Shown: positions 49,407 to 61,903, numbered from the stretch's first letter. The stretch: DNA of 64,000 bases from Ampelomyces quisqualis (GCA_018398575.1 JAGTXZ010000019.1:1364001-1428000), one strand, 5' to 3'. The notes: a model not told the origin generated them from the letters alone. Program-made: numbers and translations.

Positions 49407-50251
49407 CGTTAGGAAAATTTAAGATTGATCTGATTGGCTCAATCGCTGCGACTCGCGGCGGCCCAACAGCGATACTGTCTACCAGACAATTCGCCAAAGT
49501 CGCCCTACTCACTTCTAGTCGCTAGTAACCTAACAGCAACCCAACAGTGTCGCTAGTGTCGCTAGTGTCGCTAGTGTTGCTAATATTGCCAATTTTACTC
49601 ACGTGACTGTATTGCTGTATTTTCATAATTACGTAAGTAACCTAAAAATACAAAATATAGAGCGGAATTCCCTCTTTAAAATGCACTATTCAGAATTTCT
49701 GTAGCTGCTCTAGTTATTAAGATATAGCGCGTTGAAGTTATAAACTTTTTTAAAAAAACTTTAAAGTACGTTTAACACAACAGATCTACGCACATGCTAC
49801 ATAATATAATATAATAACATGTTCTAGAGTAAAATCTGCACTTTAGTAACTATTTCTTTTATAAAAAATATAATATATTATCTAGTTAAAGTGCTAGAGC
49901 TTTAGCGAAAACAAGCCTTAGCAAAGAACATTAAAAAGTTACAAACTTCACTGCTGTGCATCTCAGCAACTAGAGCCGCTATAAAAATTCTGAATAGTGC
50001 GTTTTAAAGAGGGAATTAAGCGCTATATTTTAGGTTTTTAGAATAATTACGTAATCGCGCGGGTGGGGCAGGTGGGTCCAGTGGATCAGGTGGATCAATT
50101 TGAGCGTTTTTGTCTAATTAGGCGGCTAGAACAAATAGGGGACCCTAGGGACAGTCGAGTACGGTCAAGAACTGTCTGGTAGCTAGCAGTACAGTTGTGT
50201 TGATAGTGTCGCCAATGTCGCGGATGTCGCTAATGTTGTGTTTTCCTAACG
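49407..50251 (+). mobile_element. MITE copy 3 (845 bp, TSD CA), best preserved
   Basis: The ends are CGTTAGGAAAA and TTTTCCTAACG, flanked by CA at 49405-49406 and 50252-50253. It keeps many GC-rich and CpA sites, for example GCGGCGGCCCA near 49457, and is a good reference copy. Five 9-bp units like GTGTCGCTA run 49547-49591. Related units lie at about 50204-50239 in the same orientation. An inner imperfect inverted repeat of about 118 bp joins 49627-49745 and 49939-50056. There is no coding capacity. Confidence 0.93.
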
Positions 50252-50253
50252 CA

Positions 50254-53200
50254 AGCAATTAAGAAGCTAATTAGAAGCCTATAGACAAGAGAAGCGCTAA
50301 TAAAGATAATGTAAGTCTTGCTGCGTTGCGCCTACATCTTAGTTAATTCTAGCTGGTTTTCTTTCTGTTATTTATTACAACATAGAGTCTAAGTCTAATA
50401 ATCGAGATAATATACTGTTAATAACACTCTTTAAGGTAAGCCCTAGTAAGCACACAGTAACAAATACTGCTTTAGAGATTTCTTTACTAATCTGGAATTG
50501 TAGCCCGTTTCTTACCAAAATTAAGCCCTAATAGAGGAGACTGAAATGCTGCAAGAGAGCTATCTTATAGAGTATATATTACTCTTGCTAAGGCTCTATA
50601 CAATAAGACCTGTCTTTAACAAGCAAGACTAGCTTATAGAATTACAAGCAGTGTAAGTTCTTAACAGAGCATTAAACGCTTAAGCCTATTAAGTATCTAG
50701 TGTTAATACTTAGTATTAAGTAGCAAAGGATCTTAACTATATAGAACAACCTAAATTCTTACATTCTAGTTTACTTAATTACCTATATCTAGACGCAAAT
50801 TTCTTATACTTCTACTTAGAATTGCAAGTACAGACTAATAAGATCTTTGTACTAAATCTAGAAAATTTTAAGCCTAGGGCACTACAGGAGGCATTTCTTT
50901 AGAAGCCTTCTAAGATTAAACGCCAACGTTATCTAAGGATCCTGTAATATGTAAATAAGATTAGATCTTCTTATATCCTTAACTTACTTAAATTTAACTG
51001 TGCTAGAGAAGACAAGGACTAAACACATAGATTAATAGAGCACTCTCTTCTTAAGCAACTGTTTTACATCTATATATACTTAAATAAGCTAGAGAACTAA
51101 AGCTATCTTCTAGTTGCTAGAGTATAATATATTAAATATCTTTACTTTAAGACCTATCTGTGTGCTATTAAAGTGCTAAAGAAGAACAAACGCAGTAATT
51201 ACTAAGAGAGGCAAAGGATTAGAAGTTAAAAATAGAGCGCTAGCTTTAAGCAAGGCATCTTTATAGAAATACCTTCTATACTGTGTACTAAAGAAATCTA
51301 TTAAGTTTACAAGAATTTTAGCCTGTTAAGAAGAAATAGGCAGGCCAAAGCTATAGTTAAAGACAATATTTATAGTAATATTAAAAGAGTATACAGAAGT
51401 AATAAAAGGTGCATTTAACGCGATGTAAATAAGTATATCTACTAAGAAAGAGTACTATACTATATTCTGCAAGGCAAGACACCCTTAGACCTAGCTCTAC
51501 TTATTCTATTTCTAAGCTTTAGGGCTAATCTACTCTCTCTAGGCATAGCTAAATTAGGACTAGAGCTCTATAAGCTTAAGAAAAAGGCTCTTAGTAAGCC
51601 TATTATAATAAAAGAGTAAGATGCACTTCCCTGTATACAAAATAGTAAATAGTATAGATAAATTAAAACTAGTAGAGGTAGCTTAGTTTAGCAAGGTCTT
51701 GTAGGCTAGAATAGGGCTGCTACAACAGGTGCTAAAGACTATTCTTGGTATATAAAACAGCCTTACCTCTAACCTAGATATCTAAGAGCGTAATGTAGAT
51801 AGCTTTAGGGATAGAATACTTTATTCCTCTGTATAGTAGAATGCACTTAGATTAATTTATTGTACTTTAAGATACTATTACGCTAACTAATACCTTAGCT
51901 TAGTAGTTACTCTCTTTATATATTCTTGTTTTTTTTATATTAAAACTTCTACTTACTTACTTAATTAAATTATCTCTTGTATATATTCTACTATTAATTA
52001 TTGTCTAGTCTGCGAAATAAAGACTAAACCTAGGAGATATACAACTGTAAAGAATAAGTAGTCCTGTTTAGGTACTATTAGTATTAACTACTAGAAGATA
52101 CTTGCTTTTTGGGAAAGTTTATAGCTCTTAGTATATAAGTACTATAAAATCTGCTAGGATAAATACAAGGAGTAGCTTGTCTATACCTGCAGTAAAGATT
52201 AGCTACTTATTGCCTAGAAGCCTACTATAGAAAAGAAGTTAGCCTAGCTATTAACTCTTAATGTCTACTATAACCCTGCTATAGAGGTTTAAATAGACTA
52301 GCCTAGTCTGCTTAGATATGTTGCAGCTAAAGCCTTACCTGCTTCTTTAAACGCAGGTAGCTGTTGCCTTGCTTTTTTAGCCTACTAGAAAGTTGCACCT
52401 ATAGCAAAGGGCCTCTTTTTCTATTTACAGCAAGCTTTTTCTAGCTATTATAGCTGCATTATCTATAAGGAACTAGATAAAGTGTAGATACAATAGAAAC
52501 CTACATAGGTATTCTATAAGGATCTAAAAGAAAGCAAAAGAAAGCAGCTCCTACTAGTATCTTATAACTCTAAAGCTATCTTGCGTTACTTTTACAGAAT
52601 AATTGTTTACTATTCTACGCGCTTAGCAGTTAAGAAGCAGATCCTATAGAGTATTTTTTGTTCTATAATATATTATAATTTATACTTCTGTCTAATCTAA
52701 CTCTTGCATTACTGCTTTGTTGCTAGCATTATTCTAAGTGGCGCAATACTAAGTATCTAGTCTAGATTTTTCTATAACGCTTATTACTGTTAGTTTGGCT
52801 AGGTTTTCTATTTGGCTATCTAAAATCTTCTTATAATCCAACGCCTCTTTATTGTGTGCCTACTACTTTTCTAAAAAGATGTAAGCTAGTAGGTTGCTTC
52901 TGATTACACTTTACTGTATATAAGCTTACAAGATAGTCTTTACTAACAAATAAGTATTATATAAAAGAGATTCTGTTAAAACAGTTAGTATTTTTAATGC
53001 GTGGTTAGGAACTATAACCTAAAGCTTATAGGACCTAGTTAACGCTCTTAAGGATATGTTGAATAGTAATCTTAAGTCTTAAGGTCTAGATCTAAAGTTT
53101 GCGGCTATTTACAAGTAATTGAAAGCAAATAAAGCTCTTTAGGTAATTGTTATAATAGATTCTAAGCAAATTAAGCTATGCTGATTTTATTACCTAGGCT

Positions 53201-53700
53201 AACTACGTGCTACGAAAGAAGTATTAACCTATTGTACGCCTAACTATTAGCAGGTTAAAAAGGTATAGCTAAGGAGCTAAAGGTTACTACTACCTATTGA
53301 GATTGAAATGTGCAGGCGCAAGCAAAGACTTCTAGATAGTTACACTATAGTTTTACCTTAAAAACACTTAGTATTAATACTTCTGCTATGTATACCCTTG
53401 TAGTTACACGTAGAAAACCTTAGATATATGTTTTCTCTATAAAATATATCTAGAGGACAATAGTTAGTACATTATAAAAGAAGTTAGTAGAATTAGAAAC
53501 AACTATGTAACTATAAAGCAGTAATAAAGAGTAGATAACACGTTATGTACCTACTTAGTAGTTGGTAATACTAAGCTAAATAGTATTTTACACACAAACC
53601 CTCTAGTAACTACTAGTAGAGATATACTAGCAGGCAGTTCTATATAGTTGTAAAAGCCTCTATTACTGTTACTATAATAGCTTAATTTGCGCCAGACACT
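50254..53700 (+). pseudogene. Unassigned large gene relic X3
   Basis: Plus-strand coding sense with Gln-type stops runs through most of this stretch in changing frames. The segment near 51.43-51.62 kb (VNKYIYQERVLYYILQG, then a hydrophobic run and ALSKPIIIKEQ) matches the C-terminal part of X2. Further on there is a hydrophilic, Lys- and Gln-rich part near 53.0-53.3 kb (KSQGLDLKFAAIYKQLKANK). It is divergent from X2 across the intergenic stretch. No catalytic motif is recognised. It may be one gene with introns or several. Confidence 0.45.
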
Positions 53701-56700
53701 ACTAGAGCTAGTTTTAGGTAGGCTAGCAAAACAGATACTATAAGAATCTATTCTCTGTAATCTGCTTCCTTTCTTATCTTTATAGATAATATTTTAAATC
53801 TCTATGCTTGTCTTAGAAAGGTAGTTAATGTAAGTTTGTAGCATATTACCCTTAATAATAATAAGGTTAGACTTTAAGCTAAGTCTACCTTTATAGCATT
53901 CTTTAGTATTATGTAATACTTAAAGTGCAACGTTAGTTAAACTAATACTAGTTCTAGCGTTATACAATGTTCTTATAAGGCTCTTGTAGTTATAGACTAT
54001 AAAATTAAGGGGCACAAGTTCTATGTACTGTAGAAGCAGGTCTCTTGCTTTCTAAATAATTCTATTCTTTAGAGCTTTATTAGAAGACTCTTGTGCCAAA
54101 ATGTAGTTAGCATAGGTATTCTTAATTGTCTTAGTTATTTCTTTAGTTATACTTCTCTTGTCTTAGCTTGTATATAGCTCCTGTAAAGGCTTCTTAGTAT
54201 TCTAATCTTAGACGTTGCCTTTAGCCTTTATTAAGTTAAACTAATTGCCTCTACGCGTTTGCTAGAATGCAGTCTGCTAATCTAATTGTTTAGGGTCTAA
54301 GCTACTGCTTTGTACTAAATACTTTGCCTATAATTGGAATTTCTTATATAGCGTCTCTATGCTCGTAAGCTTTAAAAAAGCCTTTGTTTCTCTAGTTAGA
54401 TAATAGAGTAGCCAATTTAGAAAGATTACACTAACTCTTCTTAGCTTAACGCAATTGAAGACAAATTTCAAGACAACTAGAAGATTATATTATAGTTTCT
54501 AGTAGTCTAGTAGGTCTTTATATAAGAATATTTGCAACGCTCTTTCTATTACTTGTGCCTAGAATTTACTATTGTTAACCAAATCCTACAAGAAATTGTT
54601 AGTATGCTTTAGGGCTGTAGCTGCAAGCTAGGTGCGCAATAGCACTTTACTAATAGGTTCTTCTTCTATAGAATAGAGTATAGATCTAATAAACCTTATT
54701 CTTAGAAAGAGATAGATAGTTACTTACAGGAAAAGCTTTACAGCTATTCTTAAATCCTCTTTACTAGGTTATAACTTATACGCTAAATCAATTACTTAAA
54801 CCTTAAAAAGTTACATATAAATTCTAAACATCTATGTAACTTGTAGCAATATTAATTATGTGTCTAATGCATAATTAAGCAGATTATATTAGAAAGGCTA
54901 TATACTCTACTATTAAATGCAAGCGTAATATTAAGTGCGCTACTAAAGCTTAGATATTTTCTACTTACTCTTACTATTCACGCGCAACAAAGCTTAGCTT
55001 TAACTATTAATTTTTTTCTAAAGATATTACTAATTATCTAGGCAGTTCTAGATAGCTTTGCTGCCTGCAAAAATAAAGCTGCGTTTTTTAGTAACTAGGT
55101 TGTAGGTATAAAAACACTATTTTCTGCTACTTATAACAAAAGAGTGTCTTTGCTCTCTTAGGAGCACTACAGCCTTGCTAGCTTTAACTTAGCTACTATA
55201 GGAAGGTTGTTCTAGTAATCCTATAGTACTACAAGAGAAAGCTCTAACAGTATAAGCTATATTGTAAAAGGAAGTTATTGTTTACTTTATAGAAAATACT
55301 AATCTAGCTGCACCTAATGCGCGCAAGAAGATTAAGGATTTATTACGCAAGTTTACTTAAGACGTTTATGTGCTAGAATTAAACTCTTTCTGCAGAAAGC
55401 TTTAGGAATTAGCAGCAAGGCTCGCAGCCTAGTTGTTAAGGTTTATTACTACTACTACTCTAGTCTTCCTAATAAGGATAGACTTTATTGCACGCGCATC
55501 TACAGTTATAAGCTTTATACTAAATTACTCTAAAAGAATTGTATAAAGCTACTAACTTAGCTAACCTTGCAAGGCCCTAGTAGACTTGTGTAGAACCTCC
55601 TTTTGTTAATACAATTACTAGTATAACTTAGACTATTGCAAGGCAGTGCCTCTACAGACTTAATTAGGCTTAATAACCTAATTAGACGTATTGTTTTATT
55701 ATAATTATAGAGATAATAATATAACTACCTTATATATTATATAGCTTGCTAATAAGCTTGTTAGTAAAGATCTTAAACGTAATATGTCTATATATTTAGT
55801 ATGTTTTATAACAATTAAGATAACTTCTATTTAAAGACTAAAAAGGTAATATTTTACTCTATAACACTTCTTACATGTTCTAATAACTACCTTTGTCTAT
55901 TCTTTAAACTCTTTTACGTAGCTTCTAAAATACTAGCAGCCTCTTTAGTAAAGAATCCTAGAACTATTATTCTTCTTAAGAAGTAAAGGTAAGTAAAGGT
56001 AAGAACAAGAGTTATTATATAGCCTCTTGTATAACATATGCTACTAATATCTCCTACTACGTAGCAAGAACTACTTTATAACAAGAAAAATTATAGGTAC
56101 TTAGACTAGTAAGCAAGATAAGCTCTTTCTACAACTCTATACCTGTATATTAGTACGTAAGTATAATGCAATAAGTCTTCTTTAGCCTTATAACAGTTAC
56201 TACTAGAAAATTACTAATGTTGTTGTTGTCTCTGTGCTTAATTTAAGGTACCTCTTCTTTTATAGCACAATTGAGCACTACTTCTCTAGCTCTACTACTT
56301 AGCCTGCATTACTTCTAGTAGTTATAATATTCTAATATCAACCTCTTTAGCCTTACTACTACGCTTATAAGCTAGCCTTAGCCCTGTAGCAGTAATACAA
56401 GAATAATTTATGCATTATTGCTACCTCTGTTAGTACATTTTTAATAAGCAAGTAAGTCTAGCTATTCTAAAACACTACTAGTAATTATTACGTAATACTT
56501 TACTTGTAATTTAAGATACACAGCCTGTAGCTGAAAACTATCTTATAATAGACAGTTAGTAAATAACTAAAGTTCTTCTGCTTAGAGTTATCTAGCTCTA
56601 CCTTAGAACTATTCCTACTACTAAATAGAACACGCTAGCGAACATAGTATACCTATCTTACTCTCTAGCCCTGTTATTTCTTCTAAACTTAATAATAAGG

Positions 56701-57100
56701 CTAATAATACTAATGTTACTCTTTCTTCTAGACACGTATAGGCTTATCTATGTAAGCTAACTTTATGTCCTAACTATAGCAAGACCTAAGGCCTTTAAAG
56801 CAACTTTCTCTTTTATCTAGTAGAGGAAGATTTATACAAGACAATAGCAATAACGCTAGCTGCGCACTATACAATTAAGAAAGAGTAGTAGTATACTACT
56901 AATTCTAATCTACTACCTTAGGCAGCCCTAAATATCTATTCTTAAGAGAATCTAGACAAGCATATATAGGATAATAATTTTAGAGATAACACTAGGTAGA
57001 TAATTAAAGGCAGAAGTATAATAAAGGAAATAGAAATACATAGAGCGTTACAACACTAAGAAGAGTAAAAAAGGCTAATAGTGTAGCCTTAGTCTTGCTA
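53701..57100 (+). pseudogene. Long coding-like stretch, family unknown
   Basis: Plus-strand frames with RIP stops can be followed in pieces, the clearest about 55.26-55.95 kb (NARKKIKDLLRKF, LQELAARLAAQLL, ANKLVSKDLKRNMSIYL). The sequence is rich in Leu, Tyr and Gln. It could be a continuation of X3 or a separate gene. No motif allows assignment, and a minus-strand origin for parts of it is not excluded. Confidence 0.3.
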
Positions 57101-58260
57101 AAGCAGCTAGAATAAGCCTTAAGTTTATATAGTAAGATAGCGCATTACAATATAATAAGAGAATTGCAAAGGTGTTTACTTAACAGAAAAAATTAATCTA
57201 GTCTAAGAGACTTTTAGTTAACGATTTCTTCTTGTAATTAATATTGTAATCTGCGCGCTTTACTACTCTTTCTTCTTGCTTAGTGTATCTTACTTTGTTA
57301 TCTGCTCTTATCTCTTTAGAAGGTGTTTCTAAACGCTTCTACTTCTTAACCTCCTTAGTAAGCATATACTTGCCTAGTGCTTACTCTTCTTTGTTATCTA
57401 CTACACTAAGGTATTTGCACAGTCTTAATCTAGGAATATAGATAAAAGTGTTCTTCTTACTTATTTTCTTCTAAGTAAGTCTTTTGTAGGTAAATTTGCT
57501 AAGGTAAAGCTATAGACTTAGATAGTCTACAGCGTTTCCTTTGTTATTACAGAAAGCCTGTTAGAAACATTAGAAACTTACAAAAGTTGTTAAGGAGGTT
57601 AAATCTACTTTGTCTGTAACCTCTTCTACTGCTCGCAATTTAAGCCTGTTATTAGTAGTAACTAATTTGGGTTGCTAGACTAATAACGTTGCTTTGCACA
57701 ACTTTTTGTAACTAGACTTAATATATAGACTAATAACTACTTCTACATTAGTATCTAAATCTAAAATATAGTTCTTAGCTAACTAACGTAAGTACGCCTT
57801 GTTTTGTAAGTATATAACTTAAACAATAACGCCTGGAAATTCTGCATCTTTATGCTTAAATAACGCGCCTAGCGTATTCTTTAATTTGCTAGACCTAGTG
57901 TTGTAGTAGATCTTAGTTAATTGAGCTAAATATACTTTTTGCGCAAATTTAGCTATTCTTCTTAATCTGTTCTGTATCTTTCTTAGCTACCTCTAAATAT
58001 TATCCTTAACTTAGTTAATAAAGCGTTTGTGTATTAAGGTAGGCATACAGATAAATAGTCTGCATAAATGTGCGTTGTAGTTATACCTAGCAATAAATTC
58101 TATTAGCTATTGTCTTTACTATGTCTAAGGTCTATAAATTATATCTTATTGTCTATAAATCTTTATAGTATATTATCTTGCTAGAGCGTCTTTTCTATAT
58201 ACTTATACTCTTTTTACACAAGCTAAAATACTCTAAACAGCTCTTTGCTAGTGTTCTTTT
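57100..58260 (-). pseudogene. Relic of a fungal protein family with an FPGVIVEV-type motif
   Basis: The minus strand reads LKNTLGALFKHKDAEFPGVI at about 57.88-57.82 kb. It continues to LAKNYILDLDTNVEVVISLYI at about 57.76-57.70 kb and a KATLLV-Q/W-QPKLVT segment. A Lys/Glu-rich C-terminal part runs to about 57.1 kb, and a helical N-terminal part with IKEYARRVIQ lies upstream. This matches a widespread family of uncharacterised Pezizomycotina proteins that I recall as HKDAEFPGVIVEVSYSQK followed by LADDYIL. A restriction-endonuclease-like fold is possible but not shown. Some residues of the motif are changed by RIP (the second Val-Glu is Val-stop). Confidence 0.55.
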
Positions 58261-59030
58261 CTGCTTAGATATGTCTAAAGTACGTAATAACGCAAGGCGC
58301 TTCTATAAAATACTTCTTGTTAGTTAGCGAAGGTGTTAAAGGTAGTTGTGTAAAACTTAAGAGTAGCGTAACGCGTTAGTCTTACATTATGTGTAGTTTT
58401 TATATAGCTATATACTATACTATATTGTAAAGTTATTCTATTACTCTTGCGCTAACAGATCTTCTAAGAGCTATAGCACTATAGTTAACTTAGTAACAGC
58501 GCTATATACTTAGAGCTAATAATATATTTATAGCTAAGATATTTAGCTACTACTATTTCTTGTTTATAATTGTAACTTTCTGTTTACGTAACTATTACAT
58601 TGCGTTAATGCAGATTTATTATTAAGTATAATAATTTAATTACCTTTGGTAGACATCTATAGAAACATAAGCTTATTATTATGTTATAGCAATACTTTAA
58701 TCTAGTGTTCTACCAATAATTATAGCTAGCTGCTAACAAGGAATTCTAAAGCTATAGATAGTCTAACGCACAGGTTTGCAAGTATTGCCTTTTATTAGGT
58801 TGTATAGCACGCAATTATTTATTCTACAGCACTGTATAATATTATATAAATTGTCCTATACTCTACACTTATTATAGCACACTAATAAGGCAGTAACTTA
58901 AGTATTTTATACTACCCTACTTACTGTCCTGTAGACTAGCCTTTACTACTTCTAAAACTTACTATTTGTTATTTAATCTAAACTTTACTAGTTACTATTT
59001 AAAGACAATTTTAAGATATATAATAATAAT
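58261..59030. other. Stretch without a recognisable gene
   Basis: This AT-rich sequence lies between the minus-strand FPGVIVEV-type relic and the plus-strand zinc-finger relic. I see no family motif and no repeat ends. Confidence 0.35.
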
Positions 59031-59335
59031 AAGTGTAAGACATGCAATTGCAAGTTTATTAACTAGCTAGCTGCTATCTAGTACATAGATACACTTAACT
59101 ACTAGAAGCTTCTATTTAAGTGCAAGACCTACGACAAGAGGTTCTAGACCTAGCTAGCTACTAATTAACATGTAGACAATACAAAGCACTAGAAGCTCTA
59201 GTTTAAATGCAAGACCTGCAACAAGAGGTTCTAGACTAAACTAGCTGCTAATTAGCATATAAAGGCTGTAAACTACTACAAGTAACACTACTAGCTACAA
59301 TTGTAATTAGTTAATTATTATAGAATAAGAAAGTC
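59031..59335 (+). pseudogene. C2H2 zinc-finger cluster (three fingers)
   Basis: The plus frame gives three consecutive C2H2-type modules of about 30 residues. The first starts CKTCNCKFINQLAAIQ and has lost its His residues. The second has CKTYDKRF and an H-x5-H end. The third is the best kept, with CKTCNKRF followed by AANQHIK and a late His. RIP changes explain the Cys-to-Tyr and His losses. Two of the units are also near-identical DNA repeats, about 59.12-59.18 and 59.20-59.25 kb. It ends with a stop near 59.33 kb. Such clusters bind DNA or RNA. Here it may be the C-terminal end of the preceding plus-strand coding-like sequence. Confidence 0.6.
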
Positions 59336-59379
59336 TTAAAGTATTATTTTTACTTTACCTTATGTACTATTATTATATT

Positions 59380-60326
59380 TCTTATTAACTGTTATTACAT
59401 ACGCACTACTAGGGCTCTCTAGGATTCTAGTGCAGCCTTATCCTTTGCCTATGTCTTAGTTAACAATAGTAGCTCTAGCCCTTTGCCTCTGCTTGCAATT
59501 TTAGCTAATAGCTTTAGAGTACCTAAATCTTACCTACTCTTTGCAACCTGTACTTAGCTTATATACGTAATCTTAGCCTTTGTTATAGCTGTACCTACTT
59601 CTAACGCAGCACTCTTCTGTTTCTAACTACGTTTCTTTATGCTTATAGTAGCACTCTCTACCTCTAGTGCTATACTTGTTACATTTCTAGCTTCTTTAGC
59701 AGCCTTTTTAGCCTTTTTCTCTACCTTCTTAGCGTCTGTTACAGCGCGTTCTACTTGCTTCTTCTTTAGGTCTTTATAGGTCGCTACTTTTACTATACCT
59801 AATACCTTTTAATTAGCTGCTTAGCAAGCTTTTTCTTTGTTATTAATTGTAGCTAAGAACTAATTTTAATTGTAAAGGAGTGTAATTTTAGTAAGGTACG
59901 TCTAAGATGCATTTGCTACCTTCTGTTAGAGCTTTGCCTTGTACTAGCTGCTTACTTTATTATTAGAAACCCTTTTGATCCTGTTAAGTAGTAACGCTAA
60001 AGCCTCTCTAGATGCTAGCGTTAAAGGCGTAGGCAGTGCTTTATAGTCTAGACAAGTATCTACTCTTAGGTTATTAGTAGTTAAGATAGTTAGCTTTACT
60101 AGGGGTTTAGAAATTTCTGCAAGAACTCTTTTAGGATTATATAGAAATAAACTGCTTCCTTTCTAGGCTCTAAGGATATTTCTTTTTGTAAACGCCTTTT
60201 CTCTTGCTAGGCTATACAGATAAGTAAAGTGCTGCTTGCTAACTATGTTTACTTTACTAAGCCCTATCCTTTCTACTTGTTTGCAATAGGCTGTCTTTAA
60301 GGGCCCAAAGGCCCTAACATTACATG
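59380..60326 (-). pseudogene. Fot1/pogo-type DDE transposase, C-terminal part
   Basis: The minus strand continues the transposase after MITE copy 4. The open piece 60163-60354 contains AFGPLKTAYCKQVE, typical of fungal pogo-like (CENP-B/Tigger-type, DDE_1) transposases, then the AREKAFTKRNIL block. Downstream come a KVLGIVKVATYKD segment near 59.79 kb and a Lys- and Ala-rich C-terminal tail (KKVEKKAKKAAKEA) common in this family. Stops and missense changes follow the RIP pattern. Confidence 0.82.
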
Positions 60327-61151
60327 CGTTAGGAAAACACAACATTAACGACATCTACGACATTGGCAACACTGTTAGAACAGTTGACTAGATGGTTCTC
60401 GTCTGTACTTAACTGTCCCTAGGGTCCCCTATTTGTTCTGGCTGCCTAATTAGCCTGAAACGCTCAAACAGCTCTACCCGCTCTACTCGCCCCACCTGCC
60501 CCACCCGCGCTATTACGTTATTATCCTAAAAACCTAAAATATAGAGCTTGATATTCTCTTTAAAACGCACTATTCAGATTTCTTATAGCTGCTCTTGTTG
60601 TTGAGATGCAAGGCAGTGAAGTTTGTAGAGTTTTAAAGTTCTTTGCTAAGGCTTGTTTTCGCTAAAGCTCTAGCACTTTAACTAGATAATATATTATATT
60701 TTTATTGAAGAAATAGTAAGTAAATTGTAGATTTTAGTCTAGAACAATTTTACTATATTATATCATATTGTAGTCGCGTAGATCTATTGTCTTAAACGTA
60801 CTTTGAGGTTTTTTAAAAGAAGTTTATTACTTTAACGCGCTATATCTTAAGAACTAGACTAGCTATTAAAGTTCTGAATAGTGCATTTTAAAGAGGAGAT
60901 TCCGCTCTATATACGTTATCTGAAATATACAGCGATACAGTCACGTAAGTAAAATTGGCAATATTGGCAACACTAGCGACTGTGTTAGATCTGGCAACTC
61001 TATTAAGTTGCTGTTAGGTAGCTATTAGGTTGCTAGCAACTAGAAGTAAGTAAGGCAACTTTAGCAAATTGTCTAGTAGATAGTATTACTGTTAGGCCGC
61101 TGCGGGTCGCGGCAATTAGGCTAATCAGATAAATTTTAAATTTTCCTAACG
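60327..61151 (-). mobile_element. MITE copy 4 (825 bp, TSD CA/TG)
   Basis: This is the reverse orientation of copy 3, with TIRs CGTTAGGAAAA and TTTTCCTAACG. The flanks on the plus strand are TG (60325-60326) and TA (61152-61153), the second RIP-changed. Removing the MITE and one 2-bp copy rejoins the pogo reading frame exactly. It is about 20 bp shorter than the others through small internal deletions. Confidence 0.92.
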
Positions 61152-61153
61152 TA

Positions 61154-61903
61154 GCTAGGTCTTGTAGGAGGTATAAGAAGGCAAATAGCAAAGGATAATA
61201 TTGTTTTTAAAAAGAAACTCTAGGACCTATTATGTGTTCTAAAACTATTCTAAATAAGTATATGTAGTTTATTGTTAGCGCGTTGTTTAGTTTAGAGATT
61301 AAATATAAGCTTAAGCTACTGCAAGCTAATGTAAGAGTTAGTAAACCTAGTATTAGAAAGCGTATAGACCTAACTAGGGGTAGGATACGTTGTCTAGTTA
61401 GCTTAATAGGTTTTAGCTAGCCAGATGATTATAAGGTTTAGACACCTTCTGTTTGCAGAAATATATTTAACAGTAGTTACTATAGTACACTTAACGTGTA
61501 TACCTTTATAAGCATGTGTATTATCCTTACTAACTAAGACTTTTACGGAATTTAGTATACTAAGTATAACGCTAGTCTTGTCTATATTATAAACATTCTC
61601 TAGAAAAATATCTAGCTTAAATAGCACTAGCCTAATTACTTTAAACTAATACTTAACCTTATTATAGATGTTAAGCTAGCTCTAGTCCTGCAGCCTGTTC
61701 TTCTTTGCTACAATTTCTAGACAGTGTTTCTTAAATACCTTAGCCTAGTTTAGGCTAGGCAGCTTAAGTAGCCTGTCTGCTAAACGCTAATTATAAGTAG
61801 CACTAAAGACTATTACAGCTATATGCTTTATCTGTATAGATGTTCTAAAGGCCTTCTGTTGTAGCATAAACTTAACAACTGCGTTTGCTTTGTATAGGGT
61901 AAG
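61154..61903 (-). pseudogene. Fot1/pogo-type DDE transposase, central part
   Basis: The minus strand reads from the N-terminal side: an HTH-region relic near 61.88-61.70 kb, KYQFKVIRLVLF near 61.65 kb, then the open piece 61403-61627. This contains NVYNIDKTSVILSIL, where the first catalytic Asp of the DDE triad lies, VKVLVSKDN, and KYISANRRCLNLIIIWLAKT. Around 61.36-61.16 kb frames show the TTYPTP block and the segment before the second Asp. The N-terminus is cut off by Gypsy-2C at 61904. The transposase would have acted on its own TIR element by cut-and-paste at TA sites. Confidence 0.85.
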
